A stretch of 45,475 nucleotides of DNA from Lachnospiraceae bacterium (GTDB lineage: Bacteria; Bacillota; Clostridia; Lachnospirales; Lachnospiraceae): the NCBI GenBank assembly GCA_024682555.1, contig JAIKZD010000046.1, positions 1-45,475 on the forward strand, written 5' to 3'. Position 1 is the first letter of the stretch. Each line of letters starts with the position of its first letter. The notes under the pieces were generated by a model that was not told where the DNA came from, searched no databases, and saw only the letters and a program-made list of their open reading frames with translations. Made by a program: the position numbers and the translations under genes. Of this stretch, positions 8,806 to 17,632 are shown piece after piece.

Positions 8806-9200
8806 TAAAGCATATCCTCGCCCGGACCCATGACCGCGATATCAACGGCCGAAGCGTCCTCAAGATGGAAGCACATCATCTTATTTCCGGTCTTTTCATT
8901 GTAGATGTCGCGAAGATGGGGCATTCCGTCAAGCATAGTCTCAGCATACTTTCCGTCAGTCTCAAACACGGCCTTGCCTGTGTAGCGCATCCAGTGTCCG
9001 TCCTTCTTGGCTGCCACGATCTCGCATTTGGGGTTTGCCACGAGCTGTTTGTAAACATTTTTAAAATCGCCTACCCCGAAGATCTCCTTTGAATCCATCT
9101 CCATGTGTGCGCCGAGGGGTCTTAATTTCGGCTGATCCCCGTCAACCGTCGCAAGAAAGAATACACCTGCTTCATTCAGAAAATCATTGATCTTACTCAT
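8805..9200 (-). CDS. pyridoxamine 5'-phosphate oxidase-like FMN-binding protein
   Basis: A 131-residue single-domain split-barrel protein of the PNPOx-like family. The typical N-terminal run is visible (FLATVDGDQPKLRPLGAHME), followed by GVGDFKNVYKQLVANPKCEI and a tryptophan-containing strand. Such small proteins bind FMN or F420-like cofactors and often reduce small molecules; the substrate is unknown. A strong AAGGAGG site precedes the ATG. It is the first gene of a two-gene operon with the ROK protein. The upstream gap (9201-9315) is AT-rich and holds a TTATGTAAAC motif. Confidence 0.88.
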   Translation of the reverse strand: MSKINDFLNEAGVFFLATVDGDQPKLRPLGAHMEMDSKEIFGVGDFKNVYKQLVANPKCEIVAAKKDGHWMRYTGKAVFETDGKYAETMLDGMPHLRDIYNEKTGNKMMCFHLEDASAVDIAVMGPGEDML

Positions 9201-9315
9201 TTTGTTTCCTCCTTCGTTGATGTTATGTTAACTAATTCACCTATATTGGCTTTATTTTCTAATAATATTGCATGTTATTGTAACTTTATGTAAACATCGT
9301 CAAAAACAAAACCAA

Positions 9316-10488
9316 TCAAGCCAGCTGTGCAGACAGACGGTCATAGTCCGCCTTAGCATCGGGGTCCCCGCATTCACTCGCCTTTTTATACCAATACAGG
9401 GCATACTCCTTATTCTTTTCAACATACTTTCCAAGCTCGTACATGACGCCGATATTGCGCATGGAACTCGGTTTACCCTGATCGGCCGCAAGATAAAAAT
9501 ATCTGAATGCACTTCCATAATCCGGCTTGCCGAGGATCCCCGAATAATAGAAAACGCCGAGGTTATGCTGTGCCCCTCTGTGTCCGGCATCAGCCGCCTT
9601 TTTATACCACTCTGCGGCTTTTGAAACATCCTTCTTGGTTCCTTCCCCATACTCGGACATATATCCCACAATAAACTGCGCTTCGATATCCCCAAGCTTT
9701 GCGGCCCCCAGATAGTGCCTGAAGGCCTCTTCCTTATCAGCTTCAAAAATATCCCCGAGCATGTGCTGGGCCTTAGCCTCATATTCCCCGCCGTCATTTA
9801 TGCTCTGAAGAAGCATTACCGCTTCATCCTCTTTGCCCTCATCAAACAGGGTCACAGCCTTTTCATACCTCTGTATCAGCCTCTGTTTTCTGTCATCTGG
9901 TTTAGGTGTAGAAAGCTGAGCTTTCTTTGTTTCCTGAGTTCTTTGTCCGGACTGTTCCGCCATGCCTGTATTAGTTCTTTTGCGCAAAACACGGTTCACT
10001 TTTTCAGCAAGCTGTGCATCTATTTCAGCAAGCTCATCTAGTATCTCTTCTTTTCTGGTTTTCTTTTTATCAATCTGTGAATCTATTTCAGCCAGCCTAT
10101 CCAGTATCTCTTCTTTTCCGGTGTTCTTTGAATCAGCTTTATGAGAAGTATCCGGCCCTGACATCTTCCCGGAACCCGGAACATCCGCAAAAAAGCCGGA
10201 AAAGCAGGCCGTAAACCGCTTTGTGAATCTCTCGTTGTATTCACATTCATTGACAAGATGATCGGTCAGCCTTTTAAGATATACGGTTTTATCAGCAGAG
10301 CCGTCCCCGATCATCTGATACAAGATCACACCTATCTCGTCGGTGTACGCTTTTTTTAATACACCTATCTCATCTGAGATATGCGGATTGATGTCTTCAA
10401 TGGCATTTATGAAAACGTTCTTCTTAAGAACCATCTGCGGACCCAGTAATTCAATTGCCTTTTCTATTGTCTCAGATACTGTGGGCAT
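9316..10488 (-). CDS. shared helical domain, coiled coil and Sel1-like repeats
   Basis: This 390-residue protein has three parts. Residues 1-108 are the helical domain also found in the proteins at 6602 and 11091. Residues about 130-185 form a charged coiled coil containing a near-exact internal duplication (KEEILDRLAEIDSQ then KEEILDELAEIDAQ). Residues about 210-390 are Sel1/TPR-type repeats with the usual A-x-x-x-L-G, Y-x-x-G and A-x-x-W-Y-x-K-A-A pattern. No catalytic motif is seen, so a scaffold or adaptor role is likely. It is the last gene of the long island transcript, 12 bases after the gene at 10501. Confidence 0.8.
   Translation of the reverse strand: MPTVSETIEKAIELLGPQMVLKKNVFINAIEDINPHISDEIGVLKKAYTDEIGVILYQMIGDGSADKTVYLKRLTDHLVNECEYNERFTKRFTACFSGFFADVPGSGKMSGPDTSHKADSKNTGKEEILDRLAEIDSQIDKKKTRKEEILDELAEIDAQLAEKVNRVLRKRTNTGMAEQSGQRTQETKKAQLSTPKPDDRKQRLIQRYEKAVTLFDEGKEDEAVMLLQSINDGGEYEAKAQHMLGDIFEADKEEAFRHYLGAAKLGDIEAQFIVGYMSEYGEGTKKDVSKAAEWYKKAADAGHRGAQHNLGVFYYSGILGKPDYGSAFRYFYLAADQGKPSSMRNIGVMYELGKYVEKNKEYALYWYKKASECGDPDAKADYDRLSAQLA
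10018..10143 (-). repeat. 63-bp tandem duplication in a coiled-coil coding region
   Basis: Two adjacent 63-base units encode the paired coiled-coil segments of the Sel1-repeat protein. The first about 35 bases of the units are nearly identical and the remainder has diverged. Confidence 0.6.
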
Positions 10489-10500
10489 AGCTGTCTCCGG

Positions 10501-10974
10501 TCACCAGGTTCTGCTTTCTTCATCTTCATGATACTTTATCATTTTCCTGATCCCGATCAATGATCTGTTCATGGTAAAAATAGTATATATCAGATAGATC
10601 AGCAGAAGGATAGCAATGATCTTATACGGAAAAGGGGCAAAAATACATCCTGCCAGAGTCACAACGGCCGATATCAGGATGACGATGAACAGTTTGATGC
10701 TTCCTTTGTTACTTATATCCACATTTCTCTTTACATGCTTAAGTATCGCCTGCTGCAGATCCATGTCATCCACTGATTTTAAATATACGTCTCCGTCCGA
10801 CTTTATCTCCTCAAATATCATACAGCCTTTCAGGTTTTCATCCGCATCAGTTTCAACCGCGTAATAGTACGGTTTATCCTCATGCGTCACCTTATCGGCC
10901 AACAGATATTCCTTACCGTTCTCCAGCGTTACTATTAAGCCTGTATTTATATTATTCAATCTCTTCTCTTCCAT
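10501..10974 (-). CDS. small membrane protein with cytoplasmic N-terminal domain
   Basis: This 157-residue protein has a soluble N-terminal domain of about 90 residues, with a strand-rich pattern (IVTLENGKEYLLADKV, YYYAVETD, VYLKSVDD) that loosely recalls DUF1292-like domains. Two adjacent hydrophobic helices follow (about 95-115 and 118-135) and a short charged tail. It lies between the pseudokinase at 11091 and the Sel1 protein at 9316 in the island transcript. It could be a membrane anchor for island components. The DUF1292 resemblance is only an impression from the pattern. Confidence 0.6.
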   Translation of the reverse strand: MEEKRLNNINTGLIVTLENGKEYLLADKVTHEDKPYYYAVETDADENLKGCMIFEEIKSDGDVYLKSVDDMDLQQAILKHVKRNVDISNKGSIKLFIVILISAVVTLAGCIFAPFPYKIIAILLLIYLIYTIFTMNRSLIGIRKMIKYHEDEESRTW

Positions 10975-11090
10975 CTGTATCCTGTCTTTTCTCTGTTTTT
11001 TCCCGTCAAAATCCCGATGCGGCGCTTAATATATCTTCCTGTTTTTCCGGACAGGATCCCAGTGCTGCGTTTAAAACGGTCCCCCGTTTC

Positions 11091-13151
11091 TTAGCTCTTC
11101 TTTATACTCTCAAGATACGCGACTATCGGCTTAATATCATATTTTTCTGAATTAATATCCGTAGCTATTATGGAACCATCATCAAGCATTACCTTTATTG
11201 CCAGCCCCGTCCCCTGTATGTAGGTCTTTACATCCTTTACCCTGTCAAACGGGATCTTCGTTGCTCTTAACTTTGTTATGCAGATCATAGTCTCTTTGGT
11301 GACAACTATACCCTCCTGTACACCGAATGTATTTTCCACAGTCAGGGCAAAAAGGATCTTTTCCTTATCGAGCTGTCCCTTTCTGTAGGATACAGCCTTT
11401 ACGTCCGAGCCTTCTTTTTTCCTGCCATCATTATAGTATTTCCACTGATTTTTCCATAGCTTTTTTACTTCTTTAGGCAGTTCTCCGGTAACCGAATACA
11501 AATGATTATTCTTATTCAGTATCGATGATCTCAGGACCTCTTCCAATGTACCCGATGTTATGAATTCAGGGATATGAATGTCCTTATTTAATCCCCAAAA
11601 AATAGAAGGATTTCGAAGACCGTCCGGATCATTAAAAGAATCCCGATTTTTATCTCCGGCGTGACTTCCTGCTTCATCCTTTTTCATCCGCGCCGGTGGT
11701 CTGCTTCCATACCTCTTGCTTTCCACATCCCTCATAGCCTTCATCAGGCTGTTATATTCTTCAGGTGAAGCATTCGGCACATTCTCTTTATCCAAGGTAA
11801 TTACGCCTGCATCAGGATGGTTCGCCGTTTTCACATTGGCATCTTTTCTCATATCCGTAATACTATTATCAGCTGCATTAGGGAATATGAATGAAAAGAA
11901 CGAAAAGAACCTATGCCTCCAGTTATCATTAAAACCACAGTTGTTCAGGAGATAGGAATCTATCACCGAATAATCACTCCCGTCGCCCGCTCTGTATGCA
12001 CTGTGAAGGAGCTTTCCCACATCATCGCTGTAGGTCCTTGTAAGGAATTCCTTTTCAGAAACAAGTTCTGGCGCGAGATCTTCCACCACCGTAATAAAGA
12101 GTCTTTTATCAAGCAGTATATCTGCAGCGAGCAGTTCGATCGCTTTTCTGATCACACTCCGGATCTTTATAAAATCCTCTGAAGATTTTGAGGATAATAC
12201 AGTACTTTTCTCAGAAGATACAGGTCTGTTTGTACTTACGGCACCTGGTCTGTTATTATCTTCCATCCTCAATTCTGATCTGCCTGTATTAACCGATCCT
12301 TCCTCATGACTGACAGTCTTTTCCGTACTGATACCCTTTTCTTCATCCGCGACCTTTAACAGCGCGCTCTTAAGAACATCCAACAGCTCTCCTACAGACT
12401 GATAGCGGCTGTCAGGGTTTTTTTCACAGCATTTATATACTATGATCTTCACATATGGCTGAACACCAACTCTTCTCTCTCTGATTGAAGGAAATGGGTG
12501 TGTTCTGTGCTTTTCAATGATCTCAGCGGCCGAATCTCCGTCGAAAGGAGTATATTTTGTTAACATCTCATACAGGATGATCCCGAGTATATATATGTCA
12601 CTCCTCTCATCCGCAGGATTCTTCTCTGTTATCTCAGGCGGATAATAGTATTTGATCCTGTCAGATTTTAAGGATCGCGGAAGGCAGAATCCTGTAACCT
12701 TTATTACTCCCTCTGTGCTAATGAGGATATTCTCCGAGGTGAGTTCACCATGGATTATATGCCTGCCATGTGCTTCCTGCAGACCATAACAGACCTGGAT
12801 AAGGATGCTTATAGCTTCCTTACTGTTGATCTGAGACTTTTTTTCTATATATCTTTTCAGACTGATACCCTTTATATTCTCAAGTACCATGTAATAGGTA
12901 TCATCAAAACAGCCCCAGTCAGATACGTTCAGGATGTAACGGCTCTTAATGGTACACATTTCACGGGCAACGGTCTTAAATTTCGATACAATGCCCGTAT
13001 CCCATGAAAAAGACTTATTTAAAGCCTTGATCATAACTTCACAGTTATTATTCCGGTCAAAAACCTGATAATAATCATACAGGTCATTGCTTTCCTGCAT
13101 CCTGCTTTTTATCTCATATCTGTTGTTTAATACAAATCCGGATTCAAACAT
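11091..13151 (-). CDS. pseudokinase with shared helical domain and PH-like C-terminus
   Basis: This 686-residue protein starts with a Hanks-type kinase fold (residues about 10-265). The ATP-anchoring Lys is present (VMIKAL, Lys42). The catalytic HRD is HGE (134-136), and DFG is replaced by TGF (153-155), so phosphotransfer is unlikely. A Ser/Thr-rich linker leads to the roughly 95-residue helical domain (about 330-424) shared with the proteins at 6602 and 9316. The last about 85 residues look like a bacterial PH/YokE-like fold (GIVVTKETMICI, KIPFDRVKDVKTYI, GSIIATDI). It sits between the FtsK-like ATPase and the small membrane protein. It is probably a regulatory scaffold rather than an enzyme. 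Confidence 0.8.
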   Translation of the reverse strand: MFESGFVLNNRYEIKSRMQESNDLYDYYQVFDRNNNCEVMIKALNKSFSWDTGIVSKFKTVAREMCTIKSRYILNVSDWGCFDDTYYMVLENIKGISLKRYIEKKSQINSKEAISILIQVCYGLQEAHGRHIIHGELTSENILISTEGVIKVTGFCLPRSLKSDRIKYYYPPEITEKNPADERSDIYILGIILYEMLTKYTPFDGDSAAEIIEKHRTHPFPSIRERRVGVQPYVKIIVYKCCEKNPDSRYQSVGELLDVLKSALLKVADEEKGISTEKTVSHEEGSVNTGRSELRMEDNNRPGAVSTNRPVSSEKSTVLSSKSSEDFIKIRSVIRKAIELLAADILLDKRLFITVVEDLAPELVSEKEFLTRTYSDDVGKLLHSAYRAGDGSDYSVIDSYLLNNCGFNDNWRHRFFSFFSFIFPNAADNSITDMRKDANVKTANHPDAGVITLDKENVPNASPEEYNSLMKAMRDVESKRYGSRPPARMKKDEAGSHAGDKNRDSFNDPDGLRNPSIFWGLNKDIHIPEFITSGTLEEVLRSSILNKNNHLYSVTGELPKEVKKLWKNQWKYYNDGRKKEGSDVKAVSYRKGQLDKEKILFALTVENTFGVQEGIVVTKETMICITKLRATKIPFDRVKDVKTYIQGTGLAIKVMLDDGSIIATDINSEKYDIKPIVAYLESIKKS

Positions 13152-13237
13152 ATCTGTCTCTTATATAATACGTTAACTTTTCTCTGATCCTGTTAACAAT
13201 GCTCAAACAAACACATATCCGGCAAACGGACTCTTTT

Positions 13238-16200
13238 TCATTTTCCGGCCAGATAACTGTCTATCTGTGAAAAAAGTTTATTCATCCACAGTCCGTCGGG
13301 CAGGTCATATACTCTGAATAACATCGACCTTCCCGATCCGGTAAGCACCGCCTTATAACCCTTCGGTTCCGGCTTAAGATCACTGCCGTTTACCGTCCGC
13401 ATGTCTTCCTGGTTCATCTCAAGACTGATCCGTTCGTTAAACAGGGATCTGTCTATCTGCGTGATAAGTTTCTGTGTGCTCTTTATGTCATGATTCCACA
13501 TAATGGTATGAATATTGTATTTGGGACCGTTTATGAGCAGCTCCTTGAAATCAATGATAAAACTGCCGTTATCAAATAATAAGGCGTCCATCTCGGGCTT
13601 TATCAGTATCCACCAGACAGACTTAGAACACAGTGAGGTATCTGCCCTTCTCCTGTCAAGTTCATCCAGTAACGATGAAAGGGTCTTCAGGCATTCCCCT
13701 GCCCGTCCGTATGTAAAGAGCTTTTCATATGATGAAGCAAGCTGTCCCGTCAGATCCTTCTCCTCATCGTCTATGTTCCTTGTCGGCATATCGGCAACAT
13801 TTGTACAGATAATATCCGTATTACCGTTATTCATCTTCTGAAGCATGAGAGAATATGCGGCAAAGAATAAAACACTGTTGCCGCAGTCAGAGGATTCATC
13901 GGAAATATTACCGCCCGCTATCCACAGATTGCCGGAAGGCTTAAGGTTCAGTTCTCTTTCGGTCGAAACAGGATCACCTGTGAGCATCCTGCCGTCAAGC
14001 TCTGTGATATATCCTTTTTCCACAAACATCTGGAGAGGATGATTTATATTATCTTCAACCTTGGACATCATTATCTTTACATCCGTCATTACATGGCTGT
14101 CCAGATAATGCCTGTGTATCAGGGTAAGCAGATCATCCTGTTCCGCGGAATCAATATAGGCTGTATGTTCTATCTGGGGATTTGATCCGCCTGTGATGGA
14201 AAAAACACAGGCCCCCTGATCCGTCAGATCGATAGAGTGCATTTTAGCCACCCCATCCTCGGTCATCAAAAGCCTTACCTGTTCATCCTCGCATTTTAAC
14301 GCGATCCTTGTTGAACACTGGTTTTTAATGGTTTCAAAATATTCAAGCTTATCGAGATCCTGTCCGCTCAACACCAGATGTATGCCCACAGCCCGTGTCT
14401 GGTGAGCCAGAACATTTATGAGCTGCAGTATCTCTTTTCTGATCCTGTCATCCGCTTTTTCAGCAAGAACATAGAGCTCATCGATTATGAATATTATCCT
14501 GTTAAGCCTGTCGTCCGGATTTGCGGCATTATATTCGGAGATCTTATGATACTTATCCCCTATATATTTCGAACGTCTCTGCTGCTCCTTCTCTATTCCC
14601 TTTAGCATGGCCAAGGCATATTCGGGGTCACTTCCTATCCCGATCGTTTTAAAGTTCGGAAGATCATATTTTGTATATATGCTGAAATCAAGCCCGTATT
14701 TAAAATCTATCAGATATATCGCAACCTCCGAGGGATCATATCTTAACATCATATTCATCATCATTATATGAAGCAGATTTGTCTTTCCTGAACCTGTATT
14801 TCCAAGGATCAGCGTATTGATATGCCTGTCATCAAACTGGATCTTAAAAGGCTGTCCGCCCTCCAGGTATCCTACCGGCACGATGACGCCGCCTTCCCCG
14901 CTCTCCGTAAACCATCCGCTCTTCTGAGGGAAGACATCCTTTGATTCTGAAAACCTTATAAGGATCCGGCTTGCTTCCACGCTTTCGCGTCTTATTTCGG
15001 ATATTATGCCTTCCATGTTTTCTTTTTTGGGCAGACCATATAATAACACTTCCGCACGCTTCTCGCTCCGGGAAGAAGTACCCAGGACTTTCAGTCCTTT
15101 TTTCCCTGCAGTAAGTCTCAGTCTGAGCATCCTTGCGGCTATTTCATCAAGTATGGGTCTGATCTCGGCTTTGACACTCTGATACAGTCTGTCGGGCTGG
15201 GCGGCGATCATTGAAAAGCCGAGTCCGGAACAGTCCGCGATCAGCTTATTAAGGGTACGAAGCTCTTCCTGTTCGAGTCCGGAAGGAAAATTCATCATAA
15301 GAAGCGGCCGGTATATCTGTTTGCTGAGCGGATTTGCCTCGTTGAATTCCCGTATGGAATCGAAACTGATCAGCTGGCCTTCGATCGATGACATCGAGAT
15401 CTCGGTCTCTGCCAGCTGTTTTGTCATGTGTGAATGCTCTCTTGCCTCCGAAATGACAAGACTTTTCACCGTCGGTTCTGTAGGATTTATGATATTTGCC
15501 GGATCCAGCGCCTTAAGATTTACAAAGCTGCCCATTCCCGCCGCATCAAAAAGCATGAATCTCATCGTACAGGCGGGAACCGAACGCAATAATCTCATTG
15601 ATATCGCATTGATCATCGTTTTTGCTCTTTCGGCTGAGTTATCGTCATCATCAAGTGAGATCATCAGGGATTCTCCCTTCTCGACAGATATCGAATAGGG
15701 AAGCAGGACCGTCTTTTCCTTAAAAGACTTATTTGCCTGTTCCCTGTTCCTGCCAAAAAGCGTTATATAATTCGTCAGCACCTTTGATACTGTCGCGCCC
15801 GTCATCCCCGATACCCAGTCCGAGATATCAAGTACAGCCATCCCTATCAGAGTGTTTAAACATACGGTCCCCGATATCTTACTGTAATCCTCGACACTTC
15901 TCGGATGATACCAGAACCTGTTGATCCAGGCATTCATCTTATCACCCGGATACTGTTCATCCATGAAGCTTACAAACTTAGCATCACACTTTTTCTTCTC
16001 ATCCGCCCACTTTGCGGCCGCGTTTTTTATCTGTGAGTCGAATTTCCTCTCATTTTCCTCATAATCTTTTTCATGAGATGCGGTAAGCTGTTTTATATAG
16101 GCATTATAACCCCTGTTCTCCCTGTCTGTTTTTTCATTCAGCTCCTTAATGGTTTTCTCTTTGCTGTCGATAACCTCCTGTTTATTCCTGTTGCAGTCTT

Positions 16201-16978
16201 CCCTAAGGCTCCTTAAGCGCTTTTCCGAAGCATCTCTTTGCATTTTCCCGGACCTCGCGATATCATCCTCTATCCATTTAAGGGCAGCCTGCGCATCGGA
16301 CTGAATGGTAAGCAGCTCCTTTATCGCCTCGTTTCTCTTACCCTTTAAAAAAATCTTCTTCGGAAGGGATTCCGTTAACTCCCGGACCTCGGTCCGAAGC
16401 CTTGCTGCCTCGGTTTTTACCTCCCCGCTCAGATATGAAAGCGCGATGCTGCGGCTCGTGATCGCAGGAATATATCCCCTGATCTCTTTTCTTATCCGGT
16501 CAAGATCAGACTTGCCTTTACGGGACTTTCCGAGCATTACGGAAAGCCTGTGTATATTTTCGTCAAGCTCTTTTACAAAACCTCTGTAGGTCTTTATTAT
16601 CTCTTCATTCTTTTCCCTGTCACCGTTTATCCTGGCGTTCTCATTTTTAACGCTTTCATTATAGTTCCTTTCAAATTTATCGGTCTTACTCCTTGCGGTC
16701 GTGTTTTCGTCGGATATGCTCAGACTGTACTTCTGAAGAGCCCTGTTATGCTTATTCAGAGCATCTTCCCTTTCCTTTTTCTGAAGACTCCTTAGCTCGG
16801 AAAGCTTCTGTTCCTTTTCGGATCTCCTCTGTTCTATATCCTTCTTTTCTTCCTCCGCAAGTCCAGAATACTCAGCCTGATACTGTCTGATCGAGGCGTC
16901 AAATCTGTCTATGAGAGCAAAGAGCTGTATTCTCTCATCCTTAAGCTGTACAGGTTTTTTCTCAAGTAACTTGTCCAT
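13238..16978 (-). CDS. soluble FtsK/EssC-like ATPase with N-terminal coiled coil
   Basis: This protein is 1246 residues from the ATG at 16978; a TTG eight codons upstream also opens the frame, but AAAGTGAG is well placed for this ATG. Residues 1 to about 340 are highly charged coiled coil. Three FtsK-like units seem to follow. The first (about 390-680) lacks a P-loop. The second has Walker A GNTGSGKTN (about 721-730), Walker B IIFIIDELY (about 831) and the conserved HQTRAVGIHLVLSGQD segment. The third (about 960-1240) again lacks a P-loop. This order, with one active and two degenerate units, resembles EssC/EccC of type VII secretion. No membrane segments or FHA domain are seen, unlike EssC. 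It is probably the pump that engages the exported substrates encoded just upstream. Confidence 0.85.
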   Translation of the reverse strand: MDKLLEKKPVQLKDERIQLFALIDRFDASIRQYQAEYSGLAEEEKKDIEQRRSEKEQKLSELRSLQKKEREDALNKHNRALQKYSLSISDENTTARSKTDKFERNYNESVKNENARINGDREKNEEIIKTYRGFVKELDENIHRLSVMLGKSRKGKSDLDRIRKEIRGYIPAITSRSIALSYLSGEVKTEAARLRTEVRELTESLPKKIFLKGKRNEAIKELLTIQSDAQAALKWIEDDIARSGKMQRDASEKRLRSLREDCNRNKQEVIDSKEKTIKELNEKTDRENRGYNAYIKQLTASHEKDYEENERKFDSQIKNAAAKWADEKKKCDAKFVSFMDEQYPGDKMNAWINRFWYHPRSVEDYSKISGTVCLNTLIGMAVLDISDWVSGMTGATVSKVLTNYITLFGRNREQANKSFKEKTVLLPYSISVEKGESLMISLDDDDNSAERAKTMINAISMRLLRSVPACTMRFMLFDAAGMGSFVNLKALDPANIINPTEPTVKSLVISEAREHSHMTKQLAETEISMSSIEGQLISFDSIREFNEANPLSKQIYRPLLMMNFPSGLEQEELRTLNKLIADCSGLGFSMIAAQPDRLYQSVKAEIRPILDEIAARMLRLRLTAGKKGLKVLGTSSRSEKRAEVLLYGLPKKENMEGIISEIRRESVEASRILIRFSESKDVFPQKSGWFTESGEGGVIVPVGYLEGGQPFKIQFDDRHINTLILGNTGSGKTNLLHIMMMNMMLRYDPSEVAIYLIDFKYGLDFSIYTKYDLPNFKTIGIGSDPEYALAMLKGIEKEQQRRSKYIGDKYHKISEYNAANPDDRLNRIIFIIDELYVLAEKADDRIRKEILQLINVLAHQTRAVGIHLVLSGQDLDKLEYFETIKNQCSTRIALKCEDEQVRLLMTEDGVAKMHSIDLTDQGACVFSITGGSNPQIEHTAYIDSAEQDDLLTLIHRHYLDSHVMTDVKIMMSKVEDNINHPLQMFVEKGYITELDGRMLTGDPVSTERELNLKPSGNLWIAGGNISDESSDCGNSVLFFAAYSLMLQKMNNGNTDIICTNVADMPTRNIDDEEKDLTGQLASSYEKLFTYGRAGECLKTLSSLLDELDRRRADTSLCSKSVWWILIKPEMDALLFDNGSFIIDFKELLINGPKYNIHTIMWNHDIKSTQKLITQIDRSLFNERISLEMNQEDMRTVNGSDLKPEPKGYKAVLTGSGRSMLFRVYDLPDGLWMNKLFSQIDSYLAGK

Positions 16979-17013
16979 GATAATGCTCACTTTCCGTGAC
17001 AATGTTTCTGTAT

Positions 17014-17086
17014 ATTATAGGTTAATCTGTCATGGACATATCGGGCCGCCCGGACATCCCGGGATAATATGTCCCTTATATGGGAC
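17014..17086 (-). promoter_or_regulatory. dyad-rich gap before the FtsK-like gene, possible internal promoter
   Basis: This gap between the acidic protein and the FtsK-like gene holds a GTCCC/GGGAC hairpin (17071-17086) and a longer GACATAT/ATATGTC dyad around a GC-rich core. TATAAT follows (17014-17019 on the minus strand) with no clear -35 box. It could be an attenuator or an internal promoter that adjusts ATPase expression. Confidence 0.3.
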
Positions 17087-17117
17087 ACATCCATATCCAT
17101 TCAGATATCATATCCAA

Positions 17118-17564
17118 TCATATATCATCGCCGCCAAAATACCGGTAAAGATCCTTCAAGCTGCTTTCGGGTATAAGCCTGTCAAGGATCTCTGACAGGG
17201 CTTTTCTTTGTGCTGGATCGGGATTTCCGCTTTCTATGCCCTCATAATAATCCTCGTAAAGATCATAGTATTCATCTTCAAGATCATATGCCTCGTCATC
17301 AAAGACTTCCGGGCTTATGACCTCACCCCTGCATTTTTGAGTAAGCTCCGAAAACTCCCCTTCAAACGGAATCTCCCTTATCGCCCCTGTGGCGTTGTCT
17401 CGTGAAAACGCGCTTTTTATCTCCGTGACCCGGTAACTCTCAGCGTCATTTTGTTGCGTTGAATAGAAGAATACCGTCTCTTTCTTCCCGTCACATACGG
17501 GATAGGAAGAGGCAAGCTCTATCTCCGTCTTTGAAAAAACACTCCTGAATCTGTCATCAAACAT
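17118..17564 (-). CDS. acidic protein of unknown function, candidate partner of the protease-like effector
   Basis: I do not recognise the family. The 148-residue protein is strongly acidic, with an Asp/Glu/Tyr-rich stretch (about residues 86-112) and no signal peptide or membrane helix. It starts behind GGGAG, 69 bases downstream of the C39-like gene. A fragment of that gene's 3' end lies in the gap. A small acidic protein immediately after a secreted-toxin-like gene fits the position of an immunity or inhibitor protein, but this is inference from context. A chaperone for the effector is the main alternative. Confidence 0.5.
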   Translation of the reverse strand: MFDDRFRSVFSKTEIELASSYPVCDGKKETVFFYSTQQNDAESYRVTEIKSAFSRDNATGAIREIPFEGEFSELTQKCRGEVISPEVFDDEAYDLEDEYYDLYEDYYEGIESGNPDPAQRKALSEILDRLIPESSLKDLYRYFGGDDI

Positions 17565-17583
17565 ATCCGTTTTCTCCCTCTAA

Positions 17584-17616
17584 CCATATCACATCATCCG
17601 TTACGACGGCAGCTTT
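17584..17616 (-). repeat. orphan copy of the C39-like gene's 3' end
   Basis: These 33 bases match the last codons of the preceding gene (17636-17668) at 29 positions. All four differences fall at third codon positions, so both copies encode KAAVVTDDVIW. The copy has no start and is read through into the ribosome binding site of the next gene. It looks like the tail of a diverged second copy of the effector gene left by recombination. Confidence 0.75.
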
Positions 17617-17632
17617 CACATCCACATCTTCT

